Positions 24,547 to 34,119 of a stretch of DNA of 64,000 nucleotides are shown here, piece by piece (positions within the stretch are counted from its first letter, which is position 1; every line of letters starts with the position of its first letter). The DNA lies in the NCBI GenBank assembly GCA_947503435.1, contig CANNDL010000001.1, positions 395,469 through 459,468 on the forward strand, given 5' to 3'. A program made the translations under genes and the position numbers. This DNA comes from an uncultured Kangiella sp. (GTDB lineage Bacteria; Pseudomonadota; Gammaproteobacteria; Enterobacterales; Kangiellaceae). The notes below the pieces were generated by a model that saw only the letters and a program-made list of their open reading frames with translations, did not search any database and was not told the DNA's origin.

Positions 24547-26469
24547 TTATTGGCAAATGAACTGCCCATTAGAACCATTTGTATTTTCTATAGGTTTGCA
24601 ATGCTCTGGCCATCCCAATGCCAGCCATGCGTCCGGCAGTTTGTGTTTTATTAACAGCGTTTTGAAACGTGGATCAGCGCGGAATGCTTTTGTCCCTTCT
24701 GAAGGAAGCCACATAAAATCTGTAGCAAAACTGCCAAAAAAACTGGGCTTTTGTTGTAATATTTCATATACGCGATCAATATTGCCTATCGCTAGATGGT
24801 GTTCCAGTTGCCAGATGCCAGTATCGTCATCACCTTTAATAAGTATGGTATTTAGTTTTCTTGCTGCCGCTTTTTGAGTTTCAGTGCCACCAAACATGGC
24901 ATCGATCAAGGTTTCAAGATCATCTTGTGATACATAGGCGTCCCTTAAACCTCTGGAACTCTCTAAATCTATGAAGTCATACATCCACTTTTTAGCCGTT
25001 TCTGATTCACCAAGAAACTGATAGATTTGGCTAACTTGCGGCATGATGCTGCCCCTCAAATCCCCAGTAATAGTAAAATAGCGTATGGCTTGCTCAGCAT
25101 TTCCTAACTTAAAATGAGTAGCCGCTAAGTTATAGGTATTAATGGATGAAAGTGGATCGATGGAATAAGTCCTTTGATATAAGGACATTGCCCGTTGATT
25201 ATAGTTTAGCTCGGAATAAATATTTCCCAGCCAGCGATTTGCTATAGAATTGGTAGCTTCTAATTTTAAGGCCAATTCTAGCTCTGCAATACTCTCTAAA
25301 TATTGCCCAGCATTGGCTAGAAGCAAACCTCGTACCGCATGGGGCAATGCTAATGATTCATTTAATGAAATAGCGGTTTGTGCATAATTTTCGGCCCGTA
25401 AATCAGAAGCTTTGGTTTCTTGAATGGTTTGTTTTATATAGCCAACACTAACGACCTCTGCCTCAGCCAGCACGGCCCAAGCTTCTGCAAAATTCGGATC
25501 TAGCTCTACGGCTTTTTGCAGTAGAATAAGGCCTTTCTCAAGATTTCCACCAATTCTTTTACTAACGGCCTCGCGCCCGCGTAAAAACAAATCATAGGCA
25601 TCTATGTCAGTAGTCATTTTGCTGGCAAGTCGTTCATTAGCGTTTAAGTTAAGTATCAGCTTTAATTCTTCAGTAACTTGGCGAGATATTTGATCTTGTA
25701 ATTCAAAAATATTATCCAGCGAGCCGTTATAGGTTTCAGACCATAGGTGAAAGCCATCGTCAGCTTTAATCAATTGGGCTGTGATCCTAACGGAATTGCC
25801 TTGTTTTCTAATCGATCCCTCTAGAACGTGAGCAACATTTAACGCTTCTGCGATTTCTTTGATTGTCGAGTCTTTGCCTTTAAAAGAAAAAGAAGAGGTT
25901 CGCCCTGCAACGCGCAGTCCTGTAGCTTTCACTAGCGCATTTAGTATTTCTTCAGATATTCCATCGGCAAAGTATTCTTGATCAGCATCTTGACTCATGT
26001 CAGCAAAAGGTAGAACCGCTATGGACTGTTCCTTTGGTTGGACGTCATTTTTCTTGGGTTTTTGTGGAGGTGTTAATTCAATGGTTTCATTTTTTTTATC
26101 TACAATTTCAGAGGCTTTATTTACTGTTGGTTGAAGTTGTTGCCAAGCGACTAAAGCAACGACTCCTATTAAAGCAATTAAAGTAATAATATCGAGTTTC
26201 TTGGCGGTTTGCGCGGTGACTGATTGAGTTCTATCGACTTCACTTTCTTTTTTAACCCCGTCAGGTGTGATCTCATACGCCCAAGAAAAGAGAAGGGTAG
26301 GGATAAACCCAAGGATTAAAATTAAAGTTATCGCTGAAACCAACGACTCTGGAAGTCGCAGAGCAGGGGTCAAAGTATCGGCTACCTGAATAAGCAACCA
26401 ACTAATCACAACATACGCTGCTGCAACGCGGAAAACATTACGGCGATTTAATTCTTTTATAAAACTCAT
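24547..26469 (-). CDS. TolB/FlgO-like-domain TPR membrane protein C
   Basis: Protein of 640 aa. The N-terminal ~110 residues hold two membrane helices (about 14-34 and 44-64, in MSFIKELNRRNVFRVAAAYV and onward) and a third near residue 92-108. Then follows a domain of about 120 residues starting KEQSIAVLPFADMSQDADQE, with the typical FADGISEEILNAL, RTSSFSFKG and HVLEGSIRKQG; this domain occurs at the front of many CyaB/adenylate-cyclase-associated TPR proteins. TPR-like repeats fill the rest (AVELDPNFAEAWAVLAEAE, YSIDPLSSINTYNLAATHF). There is no cyclase or DNA-binding domain. Start ATG overlaps the preceding gene by four bases. Confidence 0.85.
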   Translation of the reverse strand: MSFIKELNRRNVFRVAAAYVVISWLLIQVADTLTPALRLPESLVSAITLILILGFIPTLLFSWAYEITPDGVKKESEVDRTQSVTAQTAKKLDIITLIALIGVVALVAWQQLQPTVNKASEIVDKKNETIELTPPQKPKKNDVQPKEQSIAVLPFADMSQDADQEYFADGISEEILNALVKATGLRVAGRTSSFSFKGKDSTIKEIAEALNVAHVLEGSIRKQGNSVRITAQLIKADDGFHLWSETYNGSLDNIFELQDQISRQVTEELKLILNLNANERLASKMTTDIDAYDLFLRGREAVSKRIGGNLEKGLILLQKAVELDPNFAEAWAVLAEAEVVSVGYIKQTIQETKASDLRAENYAQTAISLNESLALPHAVRGLLLANAGQYLESIAELELALKLEATNSIANRWLGNIYSELNYNQRAMSLYQRTYSIDPLSSINTYNLAATHFKLGNAEQAIRYFTITGDLRGSIMPQVSQIYQFLGESETAKKWMYDFIDLESSRGLRDAYVSQDDLETLIDAMFGGTETQKAAARKLNTILIKGDDDTGIWQLEHHLAIGNIDRVYEILQQKPSFFGSFATDFMWLPSEGTKAFRADPRFKTLLIKHKLPDAWLALGWPEHCKPIENTNGSNGQFICQ

Positions 26470-28691
26470 TGAGAAGAATCCGGATTAGTTAGTTGACCGA
26501 GTAACTGCTGTTGCTCTTTGAGATCTTTCATGAGTTGCTGGCGTGCTTGTATAAATGCAGCTTCTTGTCGCATGTCGTTATATTGTGGTAAGTGATCAAC
26601 CCAATACCAGCCACGAGTGCGTTTAGACTTAACAATGTCGGCATAAACCTGTGCCGCTTGCGATGAATTTCCGCTGACGGCTAAATAGCCCATCTTTTGA
26701 AAGAACCCTTGAGTGTCCGTTGGGCCAATTTGGATTATTTTTTCGATTGCAGATAAAAGCTTGTTTGACTCTTCTGCACGATTTACTTCTTGTAGACACC
26801 ATGCAATGCTTAAGTCGTTAAACACTTCTGCTGCATTGGATTGGTAGTTTTGTCTAAACTTATTTGGTGATGTTTGTTGCCATTGTTCTAATGAAAGAGT
26901 GCAATCACGATTGAGGCCTGCAATTACAGCCAGACTATTTCGGTTTATTCTATCCGGACTTCCTTCTACGATGTTTAGAAATTGCCTTTTAGGTGTTAGG
27001 TAATCTCCATTATTCATGGCTAATAAAAATTCTTGCCAAGGGATATTGACGTAATTTGGAGATATGGTTTTAGATTCTTCTAAAACAGAAGTGGCGGACT
27101 CAATGTCGTTAATATTAAGGTAATGTAATAGTAACCAAAAACGATTAAGGATGTTGCCTTGATCTAAATTAACAGCTCTAGTTTGCTCTATAACGGCTTT
27201 GGCATAATTTCCTAGATCGTCATTAACCCAAGCTAAACCGTTAACTGCACCTGGAAACTTGGGATCGGCTTGATGTACTTTTTCAAATTGAACCAATGCT
27301 TCTTCCATAAAGTTATTTGAGCGCAAACTCCAACCTACATTAACTAAAATTACACTAGATAGTGGGTCAAGTTCTGCTGCTTTTCGATGAAACTCTAGTG
27401 CTTCAGATGCTCTACCTAAATCGACCCTAAGCATATGTCCATACCAGTGATAAGCGGCGGCAATATTAGGATTCAAACTTATAGAATATAAATACTCCTT
27501 TTCGGCTTCATTAAAATTGCCTTTTTCGTCTAGTAACGCAGCATTAACTAAGTGTGCTTTTGCGGATAAAGGATCTAATTCAAGAGCCTTAGCAATAACT
27601 GGTTCACTAAGTGCCTGTGACTCTATTGGGTTTAAATCACTGTATTCATTTAACAAACGATAGGCTATGGCTTGCCCTACATAGGCATCGACGTAATTAG
27701 GATCAAGTGTAGTCGCTTTTTGATAAAGTGCTAAGGCCTCTTTTAAAGCTGGTCCTGTGCGCTTTTCTATCAGTTGTTGTGCTGCTATATAAGCATCATA
27801 GGCTTCTAAATTAGTAGTTGGGATTTTGGCTATACTTTTACTTTCTTGTTCAGTGAGTTGTGCTTTTAGCGCAGCTGCAATCTGTTGCGAAATTTCTGTT
27901 TGAATTTTAAAAATATTTTCTGTTGTGAGTTCACGATCATATATTTCAGCCCATAAATGCTCATCTGTATTGGCATCAATTAACTGAACATTTAAACGGA
28001 TTTGATTGCCAGCGCGTTGTACGCCTCCTTCGAGGATATTGGCAACGCCCAATTCGCTGGCGATTTGTTTTATTGGCAAAGTAGTATCTTTGTATTGCAA
28101 AACCGAAGTCCGAGAAATAACTTTTAGCGCTGAAATTTTGGATAAGTGTGTAAGCAAGTCATCGTGCAAGCCTAAGGTAAATGGCTCATTAGCTACATCA
28201 TTCGCCATATTGGCAAAAGGTAGAACCGCGATTGATTTGTCTGATACAGAGGTTATCGGAGCAACTTGCGCAGGGGGTTCTGCAGTTTCTTGATTATTTT
28301 CTACAACTTGTGGTGTTATAGAATTGTCATCTAAAACATTATTCGATGATGGAAACATTTGTTGCCATACAATTAAACCTGCAAGACCAATTACAGCGAA
28401 TAAAGTGACTATATCGAGTTTCTTAGCAGTATGAGCTGTTATCGAGTTATCCCTATCAACATCTTTTTCTTTTTTAATGCCCTCAGGCGTAATCTCATAG
28501 GCCCAAGAAAAAAGCATTGCTGGAATAAAGCCAAGAATGAGTACTAAGGTAATTGCGGAAATGATCCAGTCGGGTAGTAGCAGGGCAGGAGTAAGAATGT
28601 CAGCAATTTGCAGCAACAACCAGCCTATAACCGCATAGGCAACCGCTACACGAACAACATTACGACGCTTAAGTTCTTTTATAAAGCTCAC
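26466..28691 (-). CDS. TolB/FlgO-like-domain TPR membrane protein B
   Basis: Protein of 741 aa with the same layout as its neighbours: N-terminal membrane region (KELKRRNVVRVAVAYAVIGW and LVLILGFIPAMLFSWAYEIT), a third helix near residue 95-110, the domain SDKSIAVLPFANMANDVANE with ISRTSVLQYKD and ANILEGGVQRAGN, then many TPRs (ATTLDPNYVDAYVGQAIAYR, SISLNPNIAAAYHWYGHML, AELDPLSSVILVNVGW). The start is GTG and overlaps the preceding stop (GTGA). TPR arrays usually bind partner proteins; the partner here is unknown. Confidence 0.85.
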   Translation of the reverse strand: MSFIKELKRRNVVRVAVAYAVIGWLLLQIADILTPALLLPDWIISAITLVLILGFIPAMLFSWAYEITPEGIKKEKDVDRDNSITAHTAKKLDIVTLFAVIGLAGLIVWQQMFPSSNNVLDDNSITPQVVENNQETAEPPAQVAPITSVSDKSIAVLPFANMANDVANEPFTLGLHDDLLTHLSKISALKVISRTSVLQYKDTTLPIKQIASELGVANILEGGVQRAGNQIRLNVQLIDANTDEHLWAEIYDRELTTENIFKIQTEISQQIAAALKAQLTEQESKSIAKIPTTNLEAYDAYIAAQQLIEKRTGPALKEALALYQKATTLDPNYVDAYVGQAIAYRLLNEYSDLNPIESQALSEPVIAKALELDPLSAKAHLVNAALLDEKGNFNEAEKEYLYSISLNPNIAAAYHWYGHMLRVDLGRASEALEFHRKAAELDPLSSVILVNVGWSLRSNNFMEEALVQFEKVHQADPKFPGAVNGLAWVNDDLGNYAKAVIEQTRAVNLDQGNILNRFWLLLHYLNINDIESATSVLEESKTISPNYVNIPWQEFLLAMNNGDYLTPKRQFLNIVEGSPDRINRNSLAVIAGLNRDCTLSLEQWQQTSPNKFRQNYQSNAAEVFNDLSIAWCLQEVNRAEESNKLLSAIEKIIQIGPTDTQGFFQKMGYLAVSGNSSQAAQVYADIVKSKRTRGWYWVDHLPQYNDMRQEAAFIQARQQLMKDLKEQQQLLGQLTNPDSSQ

Positions 28692-30919
28692 AAGGCTTTT
28701 CCAGTAATGGCAATTTGTTGCTGCTTAACTTTTTCCATGATTTTTGCTTGAATAGCTTTGAATCTAGGCTCCTCACGAACCCAATCATATCTATGTCCAG
28801 AATATTCCAACCACCAAAACCTATTTACTCGCACTTCGCTCTCTTTTTCTAGTCCTGAAAGTAAGGCTTCTTTGTTTTTAGTAGCCATTGCCATTTGAAT
28901 GCCGAATTTATCCAAATCATCTGATTTTGCTTTGTATTCTATTGCATTTTTTATGAGGTCCTGTGCATGTTCCTTTCCATAAATGGACTCAATTAAATCG
29001 ATATATCTTAATTTCACAAAGTATTGTGTAATTGATTCTACCTTAGAGTTAGTGATTTCCGCTTTTGCCCAAGGTAAAAATTTGTCTGCGATCAATTCGG
29101 GGGTATTACTTTTGTGAGAAAGATATTCAATAATTCTACCCACAGACGGATTGACGTCACTCCCACGAGAGGATTCGTTATCATCAATTAGTTTATTGAT
29201 TATTTCCTTTGATTGTTCAACTTCACCAATTTGAAAATAATAAGTAGCTTTTGCTGCTAATGTCATTTGGCCTTGTGGATTAGTTTTTTCTGCTTTCTCA
29301 ATTTCAATTAGCGCATTTTCTGGTAGCAGAACCGATAAAAAGTTAAAAGCAATAGTGGCAGGAATTTCATGATCTTTAGTATCTATTTTTTCAGATTTCA
29401 AAAGAAGTTCATTCGCCTTCTGCATTTCTAGTGTTTTAGCATAGATATTTTCTAATGGTTGAGTTGAACTAGGATCTTCAGGAGCTAGATTTGCGCTTTG
29501 CAAGGCATGGAATAATGCTTTGTCGTTTATATCATCTCTATTATACAGAAGGGATAAAGATGAGTGTAAATCAGCTGACATGGGATCCTTAGATAGTAAT
29601 TTTTTGTATATGATTATTGACCGCTGTCCTTTGCCAGTAATTCTATAAAATCTTGCCATCCAATCTCCAACAAATGGATTTTCCGGCGATAGTTCATAAC
29701 CTTTTTCAATATAATGTTGAAATGACAATGGATCTGATTGATTCTTTGACCACTCAGACAATCCCCGCATGACAAATGCTGCTCCCGAACGCTCGTCTAT
29801 CCTTAGCATACTTTCCGCAATGGGTTTAAGTGTAAGTCCAACTTCTCTCCAGTTCATAAGCCCAGTAAAGGCCATTTTGGAATATGTTTCTCCGAGTCCT
29901 TGATAAGCTAATAAGTAATTAGGATCTTCTTTAATGGCCGCTTCAAAATGCTCTATTGCTTGAGGTAAGCTTTCGTAGCTGTAGATATTTAAGTCTTGTC
30001 TGCCTTTAATGTATTCATCATATGCACGTGAACTAATCGTTCCGCCAATGGATTCTGTATCATGGAGTTGATCAAGCAGTTTAACCTTTAATGCTTCAAC
30101 AACTGCATGGGATATTTCATCTTGAATGGCAAAAATATCGTCTTTAGTTCTGTCGTAAGTTCCTGACCATAGATGAAAACCATTATCGACTTTAATTAAT
30201 TGAGCTGTAATACGAATTTTATCGCCATGACTTCTAACACTACCTTCTAACAAATGTGCAACCCTAAGTTGCTTACCAATAGAAGTCATGTCCTCATTCT
30301 TACCTTTAAAGTAGAAAGAGGAGGTTCGAGCAGCTACTCTCAACTCATCGACTTGCGCTAACAAGTGCAGTAAAGATTCCGTAAGCCCATCAGAAAAATA
30401 ATCTTGTTCCGAATCAGAACTCATATTGACAAAAGGTAATACGGCAATGGATTTTTCAGAAACCACGTCAGTAACTTTAAATGACCCTTCAGTGGCTTTT
30501 TCTTGTGTAGAGTTATCTGTAGAAACAACTTGAGACGGTTGCTCGATGTTACTAATGGACTTTTCTTTACTAGGAGCAATGAAACGATTAGCGATCATCA
30601 AACCAATTAAGACAACTACGGCGAATAATGTTATGTAATCTAGTTTTTTTGCAGTGACATGAGTTATAGACTCATCCCGCTCAATATCTTTTTCACGTTT
30701 TATCCCTTCAGGAGTTAGCTCAAAAGCCCATGAAAAGAGTAAAGTTGGAATAAAGCCTAAGATTAAAATTAAGGTTATTGCTGAAACCAGAGATTCAGGA
30801 AGACGTAGAGCGGGGGTCAAAATATCGGCTATTTGCAGCAACAGCCAGCCTATAACCGCATAGGCTACAGCTACGCGGAAAACATTACGCCGTTTTAGCT
30901 CTTTGAAGAAGCTATCCAT
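28688..30919 (-). CDS. TolB/FlgO-like-domain TPR membrane protein A
   Basis: Protein of 743 aa and first gene of the leftward transcript. N-terminal membrane region with MDSFFKELKRRNVFRVAVAY and LILILGFIPTLLFSWAFELT, a third helix near 93-111, then SEKSIAVLPFVNMSSDSEQD, RTSSFYFKGKNEDM and HLLEGSVRSHGDKI of the TolB/FlgO-like domain, followed by divergent TPRs (AIKEDPNYLLAYQGLGETY, LLSKDPMSADLHSSLSLLY). The ATG has a good ribosome site (GAGGGG). A sigma70-type promoter lies 35-63 bases upstream. Its first 110 residues are nearly the same as in B and C, while the TPR parts have diverged. Confidence 0.86.
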   Translation of the reverse strand: MDSFFKELKRRNVFRVAVAYAVIGWLLLQIADILTPALRLPESLVSAITLILILGFIPTLLFSWAFELTPEGIKREKDIERDESITHVTAKKLDYITLFAVVVLIGLMIANRFIAPSKEKSISNIEQPSQVVSTDNSTQEKATEGSFKVTDVVSEKSIAVLPFVNMSSDSEQDYFSDGLTESLLHLLAQVDELRVAARTSSFYFKGKNEDMTSIGKQLRVAHLLEGSVRSHGDKIRITAQLIKVDNGFHLWSGTYDRTKDDIFAIQDEISHAVVEALKVKLLDQLHDTESIGGTISSRAYDEYIKGRQDLNIYSYESLPQAIEHFEAAIKEDPNYLLAYQGLGETYSKMAFTGLMNWREVGLTLKPIAESMLRIDERSGAAFVMRGLSEWSKNQSDPLSFQHYIEKGYELSPENPFVGDWMARFYRITGKGQRSIIIYKKLLSKDPMSADLHSSLSLLYNRDDINDKALFHALQSANLAPEDPSSTQPLENIYAKTLEMQKANELLLKSEKIDTKDHEIPATIAFNFLSVLLPENALIEIEKAEKTNPQGQMTLAAKATYYFQIGEVEQSKEIINKLIDDNESSRGSDVNPSVGRIIEYLSHKSNTPELIADKFLPWAKAEITNSKVESITQYFVKLRYIDLIESIYGKEHAQDLIKNAIEYKAKSDDLDKFGIQMAMATKNKEALLSGLEKESEVRVNRFWWLEYSGHRYDWVREEPRFKAIQAKIMEKVKQQQIAITGKAL

Positions 30920-30953
30920 ATCCCCTCATAATTATCCGTAATTACTTGATTCC

Positions 30954-30982
30954 ACTATACCTTTTGCTTATTTTTTGTGCAA
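30954..30982 (-). promoter_or_regulatory. Promoter P2 for the TPR genes and following array block
   Basis: On the minus strand TTGCAC (30977-30982), 17 bases, then TATAGT (30954-30959), flanked GGTATAGTGGA. Hexamers, spacing and the flanking GG...G are identical to promoter P1 at 34896-34924. Confidence 0.75.
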
Positions 30983-31041
30983 TCGGAAGTGTTTGATTTA
31001 GTTGGCTTTTTGACTTGTTGGGGAAAGGTTTTTATGAGTGT

Positions 31042-31809
31042 CTATTTATCTTTAAAACTATCATCGCCTTTAAGTATAGCTAAAATAGCATCAGCTCTAT
31101 TATTTAAGTTGCCAGCAATACCGATCGAAACACCAGCATAACTGAGCATATAACGAAGATCATCTTTAAGTTCATTATTAGATTGAAGAGTTTTGGCAAG
31201 ACTTATCAAATCGCCATGCTTAGCGGGAGCGGGACATCTTAAAAGTTCATGTGTATCGGGAATTTTTACTTTATAACACTTTGATTGGAAATAGCTTTGT
31301 AGTTCAAAAGGTATAATTCGCCGTAGATTTTCTCGATAGCTAGGGATTACTTGAATCGTCGAGAAGCCCGAGTGGGAATAAAAATCACTTAAGGTGTTAA
31401 CTAACTCCTGATCTTCTAAAAGCCCCAAATTGCCAGAGCTAATAATTTCGTCGTAGGTACCTCTTTGAATGGTGATAGTAAAGGCATGGCTTGATTGAAA
31501 AAAATCACGAACCATTAGCCAAGCGGTCTCATCATTTTCTGGTTCTTTTGAATGCTCCATTGCAGCGAGGCCATACTCTATTTGTTGAGCATAACTATCT
31601 TGACGCGCAAGGAGCATTTTTCGATTGTTTGATATTTCCTCTATAAGACGAGTCTTATAATTTTCTGCGCGCTGTTTATCGTTTATGCGTTCATTCCAAT
31701 TCGCCACCTGAATACCGATAAAAACACCAACCACGACTATTAAGAAATCCACAAAAACCGCGAACCAATTTTGGTTTTTAACGTGTTGAGTGATTCGTCT
31801 TAGTAGCAT
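31042..31809 (-). CDS. Array paralogue 9
   Basis: Protein of 255 aa with leader MLLRRITQHVKNQNW and helix ending GIQVANWNERI. The central motif is strong (TYDEIISSGNLGLLEDQELV, about residues 110-130). Two outer cysteines (SKCYKV and LLRCPAP) resemble those in paralogue 2, and FELQSYFQSKC parallels its VHIQDEIKEHC, so paralogues 2 and 9 may be closest relatives. It is the last gene of the block driven by P1; no clear terminator separates it from P2. Confidence 0.85.
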   Translation of the reverse strand: MLLRRITQHVKNQNWFAVFVDFLIVVVGVFIGIQVANWNERINDKQRAENYKTRLIEEISNNRKMLLARQDSYAQQIEYGLAAMEHSKEPENDETAWLMVRDFFQSSHAFTITIQRGTYDEIISSGNLGLLEDQELVNTLSDFYSHSGFSTIQVIPSYRENLRRIIPFELQSYFQSKCYKVKIPDTHELLRCPAPAKHGDLISLAKTLQSNNELKDDLRYMLSYAGVSIGIAGNLNNRADAILAILKGDDSFKDK

Positions 31810-31814
31810 TTTAT

Positions 31815-32549
31815 TTATTTCCCTTGAAGAGATGCATGTCCATTAGGGTAGAGTGCGGCTTCAAGTTCCTTTACTGATTGAACTATTTCGTTATGAGCTC
31901 TTCTGAAAGTATTTCTGCTTAACTTATTGAAGTGATACAGCTGCGCCACCGCATGTACAAAAGCCTTGTCATTAACTAGTTGCTTAAAATTATACTGAGG
32001 GATTGGAACAAAGTTTTCAGATGGACTCATATATACTCTATTAAAAACGAGATCTCGAGCGCTTTTAGCTTGATCAACGTAGGTTTTCATATTACGACTT
32101 GCTCTAGTCCAGGATGAATATAATCTCGATAAAATCTCGTGGTACTTGGTTCCTTGATAATCATCAACAATATCAGATGTTTCTAAGCGTTTTACCAGTA
32201 AGGAAGTATCAGGTTGATGAACACGAATAATAGTAACTAAACCAGAGTTGAATCGGGTAGTTTCCGAATTGTCCAGCTTTCCGCTGCGCAAGGTTTCAAC
32301 GACAAAGCGTTCATTGTTGCCGACTTCCTCCAAAGATTCAAAAAACCTTTCATAATTTTCTATACGTGGAGCTAATTCAGTATGCAGTAATTCTAAATAG
32401 GAGAGTTGCTCTTTTTGGTTTTGTCGTTCTGCATTCCAATTGGCCACTTGTATACCAATATAAACCCCCACCACAACTATTAACAAGTCCACAAAAACCG
32501 CAAACCAGTTTTGATCTTTGACGTGTTGGGTGACTCTTCTAAGTAACAT
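31815..32549 (-). CDS. Array paralogue 10
   Basis: Protein of 244 aa with leader MLLRRVTQHVKDQNW and helix VDLLIVVVGVYIGIQVANWNAER. The SSG motif is strongly altered (LLVKRLETSDIVDDYQG, then KYHEILSRLY). The outer part has no cysteine. It follows paralogue 11 by 34 bases and precedes paralogue 9 by five. Confidence 0.83.
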   Translation of the reverse strand: MLLRRVTQHVKDQNWFAVFVDLLIVVVGVYIGIQVANWNAERQNQKEQLSYLELLHTELAPRIENYERFFESLEEVGNNERFVVETLRSGKLDNSETTRFNSGLVTIIRVHQPDTSLLVKRLETSDIVDDYQGTKYHEILSRLYSSWTRASRNMKTYVDQAKSARDLVFNRVYMSPSENFVPIPQYNFKQLVNDKAFVHAVAQLYHFNKLSRNTFRRAHNEIVQSVKELEAALYPNGHASLQGK

Positions 32550-32583
32550 TTTTTGTCCTATCCTAGGTAAATCGTTTCATGTC

Positions 32584-33315
32584 TTACTGCTGAACTTTTT
32601 GTTCTTCTGTAAGGGTTTGAGAAAATTGCGTTATCCCTTTTTTTAGACTTGCTAACCGTAAACCAATTACTTCATAAAACCCCATGGTATTATTGAATTC
32701 GCGTCTAAAATTAGAGTCTCTACAAATGTCATTTATGGGCTTCGATAGCTTGATATCGTAGTATGCGTCATCAACTAGATTGTTAAAGTTGGCATCAATA
32801 AAATTATTATTTCTAATATGATTAATCCACATTAAATTAAAGTTAAGCGTTATTTGTTCTTCTTGCTCTTTGATACCATATTGATAATAAGAGAGTTGTT
32901 TGCGGAACTCTGGAGTTAATAAATTAAGCGAGCGTTCTTGAGAAGTGATCTCCTTTAGAGAGGCATTTAAAAAAGTTGGCACAGGATCTCTAGATAAAAG
33001 ATTAATAGCTGCAACTATTGTTGCGCGATTGGTGCTTGAGTCTTCGCAAGATTGTAAAATCGAAATCGCGTCGAATTTTGTTTTCTTTCCGTCTGTGATT
33101 TTTGTAGTGATACTATCAATGATAGTTATGTTTGCTTGAACTTCTAATTGAAGGCGCTCAAGGTTTTGATTAAGCGCTTTTTTATTATTAATTTGCTCAT
33201 TCCAATTAGCGACCTGAATACCGATAAAAACACCGACCACGACAATTAAAAAGTCGACAAAAACCGCAAACCAGTTTTGGTCTTTTACGTGTTGTGTGAT
33301 TCTTCTTAATAGCAT
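32584..33315 (-). CDS. Array paralogue 11
   Basis: Protein of 243 aa with the exact consensus leader MLLRRITQHVKDQNWFAVF and helix ending GIQVANWNEQI. The central motif is partly kept (SLKEITSQERSLNLLTPEFR). Cysteines at LQSCEDS and NDICRDS. It shares one base with the stop of paralogue 12 (TAATG), so the two are translationally coupled. Confidence 0.84.
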   Translation of the reverse strand: MLLRRITQHVKDQNWFAVFVDFLIVVVGVFIGIQVANWNEQINNKKALNQNLERLQLEVQANITIIDSITTKITDGKKTKFDAISILQSCEDSSTNRATIVAAINLLSRDPVPTFLNASLKEITSQERSLNLLTPEFRKQLSYYQYGIKEQEEQITLNFNLMWINHIRNNNFIDANFNNLVDDAYYDIKLSKPINDICRDSNFRREFNNTMGFYEVIGLRLASLKKGITQFSQTLTEEQKVQQ

Positions 33316-34079
33316 TATTGTTCACCCACTTTCTTAACTGTGTCCAGCTCAATATCTATTGCTTCTGAAAGCTCTGCTAACTTTTGGCTCAATGGTTTTA
33401 TCCCGCGTCTATAATAAGATTGGTAAAGGTCTAAGTTCTTAGTGAGAGAGTTACGGAAATTGTGATTGTTTCTCATTTTCTCTACGTCGCATTGAGCTCC
33501 AAGAGTAATTCCTTCACTTTTAGTAAAATTGTCTAAATCAATTATCATTAATGTGAACATTTCAGGATATTTTTCAGTAATTAACGATTTTTTGCCTTGT
33601 GTAGCATAAATATAGTCACGGGCTTTATTGACTTCTTGTATGTAGTTGAGGATTTCTATTCTTAATGATTCTGATGAAATTGTTTCTAATCGGCCAGATG
33701 CAAGCAACTCTGTAATGGTTGGTAATTCACTGGGTGGAATTGTTCTAAATGTTTCAGAAATCCAAACCATAGAACGGCATTCACGATCAGTGAATGAAAT
33801 GGTGTCGTCATCACTGAATATCTTTTTATACGCTTCTGAAGCAACGCTGATGATTAATGGCCGAAACTCATCATATGGCTTTCTTAATTCAATGAGTTGT
33901 TTTATTTCATCATTTAACCTTTCAAGATATGCAATTTCATCTTTTTTCCTATCTTGCTCTATTGCCCACTCTTGGACTTGCAAACCGATAAAAACACCGA
34001 CAACGACAATTAAAAAATCCACAAAAACTGCAAACCAGTTTTGGTCTTTGACGTGATGGGTGATTCTTCGTAGTAACAT
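33315..34079 (-). CDS. Array paralogue 12
   Basis: Protein of 254 aa with leader MLLRRITHHVKDQNW; the helix ends GVFIGLQVQEWAIEQ, so the NWN is replaced. The central motif is well preserved (TITELLASGRLETISSESLR, about residues 115-135). Cysteines at RECRSMV and GAQCDVE. The overall pattern, including the late QCDVEKMRNNHNFRNSL stretch, is similar in position to the CDHVGMRTDQEF of paralogue 13, suggesting these two are close. Confidence 0.84.
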   Translation of the reverse strand: MLLRRITHHVKDQNWFAVFVDFLIVVVGVFIGLQVQEWAIEQDRKKDEIAYLERLNDEIKQLIELRKPYDEFRPLIISVASEAYKKIFSDDDTISFTDRECRSMVWISETFRTIPPSELPTITELLASGRLETISSESLRIEILNYIQEVNKARDYIYATQGKKSLITEKYPEMFTLMIIDLDNFTKSEGITLGAQCDVEKMRNNHNFRNSLTKNLDLYQSYYRRGIKPLSQKLAELSEAIDIELDTVKKVGEQ

Positions 34080-34119
34080 TATCCTTATCCTCGAAGTATC
34101 TTTGGACGTGTCAATTTAA

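Noticed and set aside
24507-24578. Longer N-terminus for paralogue 8 (24 additional residues)
   Set aside because: The extension lies partly inside the upstream TPR gene and precedes the universal family start MLLRR; all other copies start at that point.
31010-31041. Terminator after paralogue 9
   Set aside because: T-rich bases are present but I find no convincing stem before them on the minus strand.
33646-34056. 136-codon frame on the plus strand opposite paralogue 12
   Set aside because: It lies wholly within a recognised paralogue on the other strand, and its product resembles nothing known.
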